NCBI RefSeq assembly: GCF_003253485.1
Contig: NZ_QKTX01000016.1
Coordinates: 47,586-111,585, forward strand
Reading direction: 5' to 3'
Length of the DNA stretch: 64,000 nucleotides
From: Algoriphagus aquaeductus
GTDB taxonomy: Bacteria; Bacteroidota; Bacteroidia; Cytophagales; Cyclobacteriaceae
Below the pieces are notes generated by a model. The model was given only the letters and a program-made list of their open reading frames with translations. It was not told the origin of the DNA and did no database searches. The position numbers were made by a program, and so were the translations under genes. Below, in pieces: positions 24,154-32,921 of the stretch (its first letter is position 1; every line of letters begins with the position of its first letter).

Positions 24154-25608
24154 ATGTCCCTCTCTAAATACCACGAACTCGCCCCCGGGCTGACTATTTG
24201 CCGTGCCTTGACCGGACTTTGGCAGATTGCTGATCTCGAGCGCGACGGAACCAAGGTCAATCCACAAGAAGCAGCCAAAGCCATGAAAGCGTATGTTGAC
24301 GCAGGATTTACCACCTTCGACATGGCAGATCACTATGGCTCGGCAGAGGAAATCACGGGAGTTTACCGTCAGACTTTCGGTGGTGAAAACGCTCAATTTT
24401 TCACCAAGTGGGTCCCCTCTCCGGACAAAATCACCCAAGATCAAGTCCGAAAGGCCGTTGAAACAGCCCTCTCCCGCATGCAAAGCGAGCAAATTGACCT
24501 GATGCAGTTTCATGCTTGGCAGTATGCACATCCGAGTTGGGTGGATTGCCTGTTTTGGCTGCAAGAGCTAAAAGAAGAAGGCCTGATCAAGCACTTGGGG
24601 CTGACCAATTTTGACACAGCGCATTTGAGTATCGTAGTCAATTCGGGCATCGAAGTGGTGAGTAATCAGGTTTGCTATTCGCTTCTTGATCAGCGGGCTG
24701 CAGGTCAGATGACCGAACTTTGCCTGAAGCATGGGGTAAAATTGCTGGCTTTTGGTACGGTGGCGGGAGGATTCCTTTCAGAAAAATGGCTGGGCAAACC
24801 CGAGCCTATTCTTAACGAATCCCTGACCTGGTCGCAGATGAAATACAAGCGATTCATTGATTCGGCCGGTGGTTGGACTTCCTTTCAAAATTTACTTCAG
24901 ACCTTGGATGTGATTGCCAAAAAGCACCAAGTTGGTATCGCCAATATCGCCAGCCACTACATCATGACCCGACCAGCAGTGGGAGGAGTGATCATCGGAG
25001 CCCGATTGGGAAAAAGCGAGCACATCACCGATAACGAGCAACTTTTCTCCCTTCAGCTGGATTCAACTGATGAACAGCTCATCAAAGAAGCCCTCCAAAA
25101 ACTCCAAACTATTCCCGGAGACTGTGGAGATGAATATCGAAAACCGCCATTCCTGACTGCCTCAGGGGACCTAAGTCATCACGTGGAATCCTTTCCGGCC
25201 CCCTATCCGACGGTTCAGGGTTCCGATGGCCGTACCAAAGCACTGAGCGGAACCATCTGGGAGGATATTGCGGGATTTAGCCGAGCGGTACGAAAGGGAA
25301 ACCGGATTTTGGTGTCGGGAACCACGGCTACCCATGGCTCTAAAGCGATGGGGGGAAGCGATCCCGGGGCGCAGGCGCATTTTATTCTCGACAAGATCGA
25401 GGGCGCCATTCAATCCCTCGGCGGTCGATTGGAAGATGTGGTCCGGACCCGGATTTTCATCCGAAATGTAGACCAATGGGAACCGATTTCCCGGGCACAC
25501 GGAAAGCGGTTTGCAGGAATACAGCCGGCCAATACGATGGTGCGCGCAGATCTGATCGGAGATGAGTATTTGGTAGAAATCGAGGCAGAAGCTGTCGTAG
25601 AAAAATAA
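24154..25608 (+). CDS. Aldo/keto reductase fused to a RidA/YjgF domain
   Basis: The 484-residue protein joins two enzyme types. Residues ~1-330 are an aldo/keto reductase with a recognisable catalytic set: Asp in FDMADHYGSAEE, Tyr in the same stretch, Lys in FFTKWVP and His in QFHAWQY. Residues ~365-484 are a RidA-family imine/enamine deaminase domain (RILVSGTTATHG, LGGRLEDVVRTRIFIRNVDQW, ANTMVRADLIGDEYLVEIEAEA). RidA hydrolyses reactive imines, so a fused reductase could act on the carbonyl produced. It is coupled to an upstream permease. The combined reaction is inferred, not known. Confidence 0.88.
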   Translation: MSLSKYHELAPGLTICRALTGLWQIADLERDGTKVNPQEAAKAMKAYVDAGFTTFDMADHYGSAEEITGVYRQTFGGENAQFFTKWVPSPDKITQDQVRKAVETALSRMQSEQIDLMQFHAWQYAHPSWVDCLFWLQELKEEGLIKHLGLTNFDTAHLSIVVNSGIEVVSNQVCYSLLDQRAAGQMTELCLKHGVKLLAFGTVAGGFLSEKWLGKPEPILNESLTWSQMKYKRFIDSAGGWTSFQNLLQTLDVIAKKHQVGIANIASHYIMTRPAVGGVIIGARLGKSEHITDNEQLFSLQLDSTDEQLIKEALQKLQTIPGDCGDEYRKPPFLTASGDLSHHVESFPAPYPTVQGSDGRTKALSGTIWEDIAGFSRAVRKGNRILVSGTTATHGSKAMGGSDPGAQAHFILDKIEGAIQSLGGRLEDVVRTRIFIRNVDQWEPISRAHGKRFAGIQPANTMVRADLIGDEYLVEIEAEAVVEK

Positions 25609-25671
25609 GGCAGCGAAACAGAGACCGATATTTTCGGGTAAATTCCGATTTCCTCCTCAATCCTATCCCTA

Positions 25672-26211
25672 ATGGAAAAAATTCTGATTCAGTCTTATAA
25701 AAGTCCCGTGGGCGAGTTGATCTTGGGAGTATTTCAAAATCAACTCTGCCTCTGCGACTGGAAGTACCGGAAGATGAGGGAAGCCATCGATCAGAGGATC
25801 AAAAAGGGACTTCAGGCTGAAATGGAAGAAGGGAATCATCCGATTTTGGATCAGGCCAAAAAGCAGTTGGAGGAATATTTTGACGGGAAACGCCGGGATT
25901 TTGATCTTCCTATATTGCCCGTCGGAACGGAATTTCAGCAGCGGGTTTGGAAGGCTTTGCAGGGAATTCCCTTTGGAAAAACGAATAGCTATCTGGAGCT
26001 TTCTCAGCAGCTTGGTGATCCCAATGCCATCCGGGCGGTGGCTTCCGCCAACGGGGCCAATGCGATCTCGATTATTATCCCTTGTCACCGGATTATCGGA
26101 TTGGACGGAGCCTTGGTGGGTTATGCGGGAGGAATCGAGGCCAAGAAAAAACTACTCCAACTTGAAGGAGTCAAGCTTTTCCAAAATCAGGGTCAGACAA
26201 GCCTTTTTTGA
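25672..26211 (+). CDS. ogt: Methylated-DNA-[protein]-cysteine S-methyltransferase
   Basis: A 179-residue suicide repair protein that transfers alkyl groups from O6-alkylguanine to its cysteine. The active-site motif is IIIPCHRIIG, preceded by the helix-turn-helix segment FQQRVWKALQGIPFGKTNSY and RAVASANGAN. The N-terminal ~80 residues are the usual poorly conserved domain. There is no AraC-type extension, so it is Ogt-like rather than Ada. It follows the AKR-RidA gene by 63 nt. Confidence 0.94.
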   Translation: MEKILIQSYKSPVGELILGVFQNQLCLCDWKYRKMREAIDQRIKKGLQAEMEEGNHPILDQAKKQLEEYFDGKRRDFDLPILPVGTEFQQRVWKALQGIPFGKTNSYLELSQQLGDPNAIRAVASANGANAISIIIPCHRIIGLDGALVGYAGGIEAKKKLLQLEGVKLFQNQGQTSLF

Positions 26212-26251
26212 TTTTTTTGCTTACCTTTTTTGAAGCTAAACCCTAAAATCC

Positions 26252-26605
26252 ATGAAAGCATCACTCTTTACTTTATTCCTACTTTTAGCATTCCTGTTCT
26301 CCAGCCAAGCCCAATCCAAAATTGATGTGAGTGGCACCTGGATCGTGGATGTTCAGACTGATATGGGAAGTGGCACGCCTACGTTTGTCCTCAAGCAGGA
26401 CGGTGAAAAAATCACGGGCACCTACTCGGGAACCTTAGGGGAAGCACCCGTCACCGGCATCTTGAAAGGAAATGTGCTTCACTTGGAGTTTTCTATTGAG
26501 GGAAACCGAATTACCTACGACGGTACTGCAAGTGCATCAGAAATCAGTGGCAAAGTCAACCTCGCCGATATGGCCATGGGAACCTTCAAAGGAACACGAA
26601 AGTAG
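26252..26605 (+). CDS. Small secreted beta-rich protein of unknown function
   Basis: A clear signal peptide (MKASLFTLFLLLAFLFSSQA) precedes ~95 residues with a lipocalin-like strand pattern: VSGTWIVDVQTDMG, PTFVLKQDGEKITGTYSG, VTGILKGNVLHLEFS. I have seen this short repeat-like fold in conserved hypothetical Bacteroidota proteins, but no function is known to me. It may be exported to the periplasm. The DUF1003 gene begins 5 nt downstream. Confidence 0.72.
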   Translation: MKASLFTLFLLLAFLFSSQAQSKIDVSGTWIVDVQTDMGSGTPTFVLKQDGEKITGTYSGTLGEAPVTGILKGNVLHLEFSIEGNRITYDGTASASEISGKVNLADMAMGTFKGTRK

Positions 26606-26610
26606 ACTTA

Positions 26611-27315
26611 ATGAAAAGCCATATCAGCCAAAAGCCACTAAAAAAGGGGGAGGAAATTTTGGCGGCTGAAATCCGAGCTGGCATCTACATGCTGATAAAG
26701 GAATATCATCCCGACCTCAATCCAGAGCATCATATCAGTCTGGACGAACTCAATCTCTACCGCCGACTCTATCTGACCCGACTGGTCGAGCAGGAAAAAG
26801 GTGAGCTTGCCAAAATCGATGAGGATGTGATGATAGCCATTCGGGACAATTCAATTTTGTCTGAAAAAATCCAAGACGAAACCGAGCCGGAACTCACTTT
26901 TGGAGAAAAAATGGCTGATCACATCGCAACATTCGGTGGCAGTTGGACTTTTATTTTAGCATTCTTTGTTTTTTTAGTCTGTTGGATTTTGGTAAATATT
27001 TATGTGCTCTCGACAAAACCCTTTGATCCTTACCCCTTTATTTTACTCAACCTGATCCTCTCTTGCCTGGCTGCGATCCAAGCTCCGATCATCATGATGA
27101 GCCAAAACCGTCAAGAGGCAAAAGACCGGCTTCGCTCAGAGCACGATTACAAAATCGACCTCAAAGCCGAGCTCGAAATCAAAATTCTCAGCGAGAAAAT
27201 AGACCATCTCCTCGTCCATCAAAATCGAAAACTCCTTGAAATCCAAGAGGTACAGATCGATTATCTCGAAGACCTCCTCAAGCAAATCAAGAATTCCACC
27301 TCCAAGTCCAGCTAG
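26611..27315 (+). CDS. DUF1003 membrane protein
   Basis: This 234-residue protein has two adjacent transmembrane helices (residues ~112-132 and ~145-165), an N-terminal cytoplasmic part and a C-terminal coiled coil (IKILSEKIDHLLVHQN onwards). The core GGSWTFILAFFVFLVCWI, FDPYPFILLNLILSCLAA and QAPIIMMSQNRQEAKDR is diagnostic of DUF1003. The biochemical role is unknown. It lies between two other small envelope protein genes in a close-packed group. Confidence 0.88.
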   Translation: MKSHISQKPLKKGEEILAAEIRAGIYMLIKEYHPDLNPEHHISLDELNLYRRLYLTRLVEQEKGELAKIDEDVMIAIRDNSILSEKIQDETEPELTFGEKMADHIATFGGSWTFILAFFVFLVCWILVNIYVLSTKPFDPYPFILLNLILSCLAAIQAPIIMMSQNRQEAKDRLRSEHDYKIDLKAELEIKILSEKIDHLLVHQNRKLLEIQEVQIDYLEDLLKQIKNSTSKSS

Positions 27316-27318
27316 CCC

Positions 27319-27750
27319 ATGCACCCCATTTTGAAAAACACCATCGCTGTCATCGCAGGTCTCCTGATTGGAGGTACTGTCAATTCTTTATTAATCATGA
27401 ACAGTGCGAAAATCATTCCTCCACCGGAGGGCGCTGACCTCACAACTACAGAAGGACTTACTGCCGCCATGGCCCTGATGGAACCCAAGCATTTCTTGAT
27501 CCCTTTTCTGGCCCATGCATTGGGCACCTTGGTCGGAGCGTTGATTACCGCCAAGATAGCAGTTTCCTATGCCAAAGAACTGGCGCTGTTTATAGGAATG
27601 ATGTTTTTCATAGGTGGCACCTTTATGGTGATGTCACTCCCTTCCCCGCTTTGGTTCAACGTCACCGATTTATTACTTGCCTATTTTCCTATGGCTTGGT
27701 TAGGCTGGAAAATTTCAGGTAAAAAAGAAAGGTTAACTAAGCAGTTTTAA
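27319..27750 (+). CDS. Small integral membrane protein, unknown function
   Basis: A 143-residue protein with four predicted membrane helices (starting near residues 8, 60, 92 and 115) and glycine-rich helix contacts (AGLLIGGTVNSLL, HALGTLVGALITAKIA). I do not recognise the family. It begins 3 nt after the DUF1003 gene stop and is probably in the same transcript. Confidence 0.7.
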   Translation: MHPILKNTIAVIAGLLIGGTVNSLLIMNSAKIIPPPEGADLTTTEGLTAAMALMEPKHFLIPFLAHALGTLVGALITAKIAVSYAKELALFIGMMFFIGGTFMVMSLPSPLWFNVTDLLLAYFPMAWLGWKISGKKERLTKQF

Positions 27751-27783
27751 TAGCCTTTTCTGAAAAAATAAACTTACGAACTC

Positions 27784-29229
27784 ATGAACACTCGGTTTTT
27801 TATCCACTTGGCCACTTTATCAGCACTACTGGGGTATGCAACCTCCTGTGCGGTCAATCCCGTCACCGGCAAAAAGCAGTTGGTCTTGATGTCTGAGGCC
27901 CAGGAAATTGCCATGGGGAAGCAGTCCGACCCTGAGATTGTCGCCTACTTTGGGCTATATGAGGATCTGGAACTGCAAAAGTTCATTACGCTAAAAGGCA
28001 CTGAAATGGCCGCGATCTCCCATCGACCCAAACTCGCCTATGAGTTTAAAATTGTTGATTCCCCAGTCATCAATGCCTTTGCTGTCCCGGGTGGATACGT
28101 CTATTTCACACGGGGAATAATGGCTCACTTCAACAATGAAGCGGAATTTGCAGGAGTCTTGGGCCATGAAATCGGTCACATCACTGCCCGGCATTCGGTC
28201 ATTCAGCAGCGGAATCAGATCCTTGGCCAAGTGGGGCTGATCGCCGGAGTGATTTTGGTACCCGAGATCTCCCAGTTTGTCGAGCCTCTTTCCCAAGGCA
28301 TGCAATTGGCACTTTTGAGTTTTGGTCGGGATGCAGAGCGCCAATCGGATGAATTGGGCGTGGAGTATTCTTCCAAAATAGGCTATGACGCCACCGAAAT
28401 GGCAGGCTTCTTTAAAACCTTGGAAAGGCAAGGAGCAAAATCCGGAGCCGGCGAAATCCCGGAATTTTTGTCCACTCACCCTTCTCCGGCAGAGCGAAAT
28501 GTGACAGTGGCACGCTTGGCTGAGGAATGGAAACAAAAGTTAGCGCTGACAGATCCGGAAATAAACCGGAACAGCTACCTGAAAAAAATTGACGGTATCG
28601 TCTTGGGCGAAGATCCACGGCAGGGTTTTTTGGAGAACAGCATCTTTTACCATCCCGTCCTCAAATTTCAATTCCCCACACCTCAAAGCTGGAGCTTCCA
28701 AAATACTCCCCAACAGGTTCAAATGGCTCCGAAAACAGGCGATGCCTTGATGTCTTTGACCTTGGCAAAAGGAAATACGCCGGAAGAAGCCGCTCAGGCT
28801 TTTGTGCAGCAATACAAACTGGAGTTGGTTGAATCAAAAAAAGAAACCATCAACGGATTGCCGGCATTTCTTGTCATTGCAGACCAAAAAAGTGAGAAAG
28901 GTACCATCCGGGTTTTGTCCACCATGATTCAGTTCAATGGAAACCTTTACCACATCATGGGCATCTCGGAGCTTTCCAAATTCCCGACATATCAGCCGAC
29001 TTTTATGGCCACAGTTAGAAACTTCCAGGAACTGAAAGATGCCGAAAAGCTCAATCGAAAACCAGAACTTCTCAGATTGAGGACACTAAACCAAACCATG
29101 ACCCTCCAGGCAGCCCTGCAAAGCTTCAATATGCCCAAAGAGCGATTTGAAGAATTGGCTATTCTCAACGGAATGCAACTAAACGATCAAATCAATGCAG
29201 GTACCATCATCAAAGTGATCGGTAACTAA
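27784..29229 (+). CDS. M48-family zinc metalloprotease lipoprotein
   Basis: The 481-residue protein has a lipoprotein-type N-terminus ending at ATSCAVNP (Cys22). The zinc motif [10 protein letters not shown] lies near residue 128 and the third ligand in [13 protein letters not shown]-terminal extension of about 200 residues includes a mixed alpha/beta part and a LysM-like tail ([28 protein letters not shown]). BepA/LoiP-type relatives act in the periplasm on outer-membrane protein quality control. The substrate here is unknown. Confidence 0.9.
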   Translation: MNTRFFIHLATLSALLGYATSCAVNPVTGKKQLVLMSEAQEIAMGKQSDPEIVAYFGLYEDLELQKFITLKGTEMAAISHRPKLAYEFKIVDSPVINAFAVPGGYVYFTRGIMAHFNNEAEFAGVLGHEIGHITARHSVIQQRNQILGQVGLIAGVILVPEISQFVEPLSQGMQLALLSFGRDAERQSDELGVEYSSKIGYDATEMAGFFKTLERQGAKSGAGEIPEFLSTHPSPAERNVTVARLAEEWKQKLALTDPEINRNSYLKKIDGIVLGEDPRQGFLENSIFYHPVLKFQFPTPQSWSFQNTPQQVQMAPKTGDALMSLTLAKGNTPEEAAQAFVQQYKLELVESKKETINGLPAFLVIADQKSEKGTIRVLSTMIQFNGNLYHIMGISELSKFPTYQPTFMATVRNFQELKDAEKLNRKPELLRLRTLNQTMTLQAALQSFNMPKERFEELAILNGMQLNDQINAGTIIKVIGN

Positions 29230-29278
29230 TGTCCTCAGCCGCTTTAACCCACCACTCGACCTTCTTAAAATAATTCAA

Positions 29279-30952
29279 ATGAGGATATACCTGATTTTCT
29301 TGGGACTTGTATTTCTCTTTTCCTGTCAAGGAGAACCTTCTTCCCCTGAGCTATCCAAAAGTGAGAAATATGACGATCTCGTCACCTTATTCCAAGATTG
29401 GAGGAGTTTTGAAAATCCCCCGATAACGGATGGTGCTCCTGACTATACCGCAGCATCTTTTCTAAAAAGACAGGAAGAATTTTTAGCACTCAGACAACGG
29501 CTCAATGCCATCGAATACAAAAACTGGCCAATCGAGCAACAGGTAGATTGGCACATTGTCTGGGCGGAAATGAACGGGTATGAGTTTAATGTCCAGGTGC
29601 TAAAACCATGGGAAAGGGATCCCGCCTATTACAAATCCATCTGGATGGATCGAAGTGACGTGCCCGCGCACGAAGGTCCTACCCATCATCGCACGACAGA
29701 AGTATGGACCTATTCTTTTCCGCTTACGGCAGAAGCCAAAGCGGAATTTCTGGCTGATCTACGGATCATTCCACCCCTCCATGAGCAAGCCAAGAAAAAC
29801 CTAACAGGCAATGCCAAAGACCTCTGGATAGCAGGAATACGGGATATTGAATTTCAATTGCAGGACTTGGATGCGATTTTGGAATTTCCGGGAGTAAAAG
29901 AAGATGCGGATTTGACTGTTGCCATAGAAAAAGCAAAAACCGCTACTGCTGAGTTAGCCCAATGGCTCAAAGATCAGGCTCCGCTCAAAACCGGCCCCTC
30001 AGGAATCGGAAAAGAAAACTACACCTGGTACCTGCAAAATGTCCATTTGGTTCCTTTGACCTGGGAGGATGAGGTAATGTTGTTGGAAAGAGAATTGGCT
30101 CGTGCTTGGTCCAATCTGAAATTAGAAGAGCATCGAAACAGAAAGCTGCCTCCACTCCAAGCAGCTGATTCTCCGGAGGCTTACTTGGCACAGGCTGAGG
30201 CAGGAGCAAAGAGTCTGATGAAATTCCTCGAGGAAGAAGAAATCGTCAGCGTGAAGGATTATTTTGACCCGGCTCTTCGGGAGCATTTGGGGGGATTTGT
30301 ACCAGAGGATCGGCGGAATTTCTTTTGGATCACCGCTCATTTAGATCCTAGACCCCTGTATTCCCATTTCTACCATTGGTTTGAACTGGCCATCATGGAC
30401 AATGATCCCCATCCTTCAATCATTCGCAGAGGTCCCCTATTGTACAATATTTTCGATTCCAGAAATGAAGGTACTGCGACCGCCGTGGAAGAAATGTGGA
30501 TGCATGCGGGACTCTACGATGACAGTCCACGCAGCCGGGAGATCGTCTATATCATGATTGCACAGCGTGCAGCACGAGGGCTGGGCTCGCTCTATGCCCA
30601 TGCCAATGAGATGAGCATGGAAGAGGCCGGAGGCATTCATTCGGAATACACTCCGAGAGGCTGGATGAAGACGGAAAAAGAATTGCTTCTATTCGAGCAG
30701 CATCTTTATTTAAGACAACCGGGCTATGGCACCAGTTATATCACCGGAAAATTCCTTTTGGAAAATGCGATGGCCGAATATGCGCGAATTCAGGAAGGAC
30801 AAGGGAAAGAATTCAAAATCAAAGCGTTTTTCGATCAACTCAATGCGATCGGAGGCATTCCTATTTCCTTGGGCACCTGGCAAATGACCGGAGTCGATCA
30901 GCCAGTGCAAACTATGGTCAAGAAGTATTCAGATTCACCCAAACCCTTTTAA
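29279..30952 (+). CDS. DUF885-family lipoprotein
   Basis: The 557-residue protein starts with a lipoprotein signal (FLFSCQGEP). It has the all-helical DUF885 layout, with the segments [14 protein letters not shown] near residue 60, [20 protein letters not shown] (~245), [18 protein letters not shown] and [22 protein letters not shown]885 proteins resemble M3-like metallopeptidases, but the usual HExxPGH zinc motif is not obvious here, so catalysis is doubtful. It lies 49 nt after the M48 gene in an envelope-protein group. Confidence 0.78.
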   Translation: MRIYLIFLGLVFLFSCQGEPSSPELSKSEKYDDLVTLFQDWRSFENPPITDGAPDYTAASFLKRQEEFLALRQRLNAIEYKNWPIEQQVDWHIVWAEMNGYEFNVQVLKPWERDPAYYKSIWMDRSDVPAHEGPTHHRTTEVWTYSFPLTAEAKAEFLADLRIIPPLHEQAKKNLTGNAKDLWIAGIRDIEFQLQDLDAILEFPGVKEDADLTVAIEKAKTATAELAQWLKDQAPLKTGPSGIGKENYTWYLQNVHLVPLTWEDEVMLLERELARAWSNLKLEEHRNRKLPPLQAADSPEAYLAQAEAGAKSLMKFLEEEEIVSVKDYFDPALREHLGGFVPEDRRNFFWITAHLDPRPLYSHFYHWFELAIMDNDPHPSIIRRGPLLYNIFDSRNEGTATAVEEMWMHAGLYDDSPRSREIVYIMIAQRAARGLGSLYAHANEMSMEEAGGIHSEYTPRGWMKTEKELLLFEQHLYLRQPGYGTSYITGKFLLENAMAEYARIQEGQGKEFKIKAFFDQLNAIGGIPISLGTWQMTGVDQPVQTMVKKYSDSPKPF

Positions 30953-30985
30953 ACTAAAAGAGAATCAAAACCAAACCCCATTCCT

Positions 30986-31417
30986 ATGAAATTACTACTT
31001 ACGCTCTTCTTCGTCCTAAGAATCAGTGTTGCCTTTGCACAAGCTGAAAAAGAGGTGGAAAAAGCAATCCTTGACCTTCGTACCGCAATGCTTGCAGAGG
31101 ATGCCAATGCCCTCCGTGGTCTCACCTCCAAACACCTGTCTTATGGACACTCCAGTGGGGTTATCGAAAATCAGGAGGAGTTTTTAGAAGTGTTTGCCTC
31201 TAAAAAATCAGATTATCAACAGTGGGATATCCGCGATCAGGAAATCAGCTTTCCGAATAAAAATCTCGCCATCGTCAGGCATAAGGTAAATGCAGAAATC
31301 TCAGGTGCGAATGGCCAAATCAACAAACTGGATATTGGACTGCTCATGGTCTGGACCAAAGAAAAAGGAGCATGGAAGCTCCTGGCCCGCCAGGCTTTTC
31401 GAATGCCTCAACCCTAA
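30986..31417 (+). CDS. Secreted NTF2-like protein (DUF4440 type)
   Basis: A 143-residue protein with a signal peptide (LLLTLFFVLRISVAFAQA) and an NTF2-like fold: an N-terminal helix pair (EKAILDLRTAMLAEDANALRG), SYGHSSGVIENQEEFLEVF, and closing strands (GLLMVWTKEKGAWKLLARQA). NTF2-like domains form cone-shaped pockets and may be enzymes or binding proteins. Nothing specific can be said about its ligand. It is the last gene of a plus-strand group, and a bidirectional terminator follows. Confidence 0.8.
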   Translation: MKLLLTLFFVLRISVAFAQAEKEVEKAILDLRTAMLAEDANALRGLTSKHLSYGHSSGVIENQEEFLEVFASKKSDYQQWDIRDQEISFPNKNLAIVRHKVNAEISGANGQINKLDIGLLMVWTKEKGAWKLLARQAFRMPQP

Positions 31418-31436
31418 ACTGCTGATTTTCCGAGAC

Positions 31437-31469
31437 AAAAAAAAAGACCGGATCACTCCGGTCTTTTTG
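31437..31469. terminator. Bidirectional terminator between convergent genes
   Basis: AAAAAGACCGGA (31441-31452) and TCCGGTCTTTTT (31457-31468) form a perfect 12-bp stem with a TCAC loop, with T-tracts on both strands. It separates the NTF2-like gene from the efflux operon. Confidence 0.88.
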
Positions 31470-31481
31470 CTTGGATATAGG

Positions 31482-32921
31482 TTAATTCCAGCCCCCGCCA
31501 AGTGCACGATAGAGCTGCACATTGGCTTGTAGTCTGGATGCTTTTAAGTCTGCCAATTCAATGGCTGACTCCAGTGCCCGGCTTTGGGCATTGATTACTT
31601 CGAGGTAATTGGCATAACCGACCGAAAATAGGGTATTCGAATTTTCTACCGATCGCTGCTGTACAGAAACCTCGTATTGTTTGAGTTTAAGTTGATTTTC
31701 CAGAGTCTGAATCTGATTGACCAAATCCAAGACTTCCAGATACGCATTTAGCGTCCGTTTTTCATACTCTAGCAGTGCAATTCGTTGATCAGCTTTGGCC
31801 ACCTCAAACTCTGCCTGAATTTGTCTCCGATTGAAAATCGGTGCAGTCAAACCTGCTCCGATTTGATAGGCAGTAGAGGCTGGATTGAAAAACAGTTTAC
31901 TGAAATCGAATGCATTAAAACCCGCCATTCCAAAGAGATTGATGGAGGGATAAAATGCCGCCTTGGCAGCGTTGACATCAAATCTAGAGGCCTGCAGTTG
32001 GTATTCAGCCTCCTTGACATCCGGACGATACTGCAACATCTGAGCAGGAATTCCGATCTCCCGGATTCTGGGCCTTTCTACTGCACTATCCAGTTCTATT
32101 CGATTGGTGGGAATTTCCAGGTTTCCCACCAATCTTGACAGTCCATATTCGGTAGAGCGTTGCTCCCGGATTTTGGCTTCCAGCTGCGCTTTGGAGTTGA
32201 GCACCAAAGCCTCAAATTGATCCACCGCAAGTTGATTTGCTCTTCCCCCTTCCTTCAGTTCGGAGATGAGACGGAGTCCGATTTCCTGAAGTCGGATGTT
32301 TTCATGCAATACATTGATCTCGGCGTCAATGGCAAGGAGTTCGTAATAATTAGAGGCAACTTCAGATACCAACCAGGTCCGAACAGCCTTTGCCATTTCC
32401 TCAGAAGCCATGAATCGCGACACAGCGGCTCTCTTCCGATTGGTCAATTTACCCCACACGTCCAATTCCCATTCGAAACTGGCCCCGATGATAAAGTCTT
32501 TATAGGGATCCGGAATTCTTTTGTCTTCCGGGACAGTAGAGGAAAGATTTGAGTCAAAATTTCCGACTCCATCCATCGTATACTCACCGAATTTTCGCTG
32601 GGAGGCTCCCGCCATACCCGAGACTGCCGGAAGCAACCCTGCTTTGGCAGCCTTCATGATGGCTCGGGAGGCTTTGATACGCTCCAGCGTCATGAGATTA
32701 TCCTGGTTGTTAGCTAAAGAAGAACCAATCAGCGTCTTGAGGCGGGGATCCTGGAAATAATTTTCCCAGTTGATCTGTGCAATGCTGAGCGTGGTATCTT
32801 TGTCTACTCCTTGATATTCTTCAGGCAACACGATGCGGGATTCCGCTGTAGTGGCCTCTTTTATTTTGCATCCTGAGGTCAGCATCAACCCCAAAATTCC
32901 CACAATAGCAATCTTTTTCAT
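31482..32921 (-). CDS. Outer-membrane efflux lipoprotein (TolC/OprM type)
   Basis: This 479-residue NodT-family channel has a lipoprotein signal ending at LTSGCKI and long coiled-coil helices (LANNQDNLMTLERIKASRAI; LQYRPDVKEAEYQLQASRFD; NAAKAAFYPSINLFG), the two repeats of the TolC fold. It connects the inner-membrane pump to the outside. It overlaps the RND transporter by 4 bp and is the last gene of the efflux operon. Confidence 0.95.
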   Translation of the reverse strand: MKKIAIVGILGLMLTSGCKIKEATTAESRIVLPEEYQGVDKDTTLSIAQINWENYFQDPRLKTLIGSSLANNQDNLMTLERIKASRAIMKAAKAGLLPAVSGMAGASQRKFGEYTMDGVGNFDSNLSSTVPEDKRIPDPYKDFIIGASFEWELDVWGKLTNRKRAAVSRFMASEEMAKAVRTWLVSEVASNYYELLAIDAEINVLHENIRLQEIGLRLISELKEGGRANQLAVDQFEALVLNSKAQLEAKIREQRSTEYGLSRLVGNLEIPTNRIELDSAVERPRIREIGIPAQMLQYRPDVKEAEYQLQASRFDVNAAKAAFYPSINLFGMAGFNAFDFSKLFFNPASTAYQIGAGLTAPIFNRRQIQAEFEVAKADQRIALLEYEKRTLNAYLEVLDLVNQIQTLENQLKLKQYEVSVQQRSVENSNTLFSVGYANYLEVINAQSRALESAIELADLKASRLQANVQLYRALGGGWN

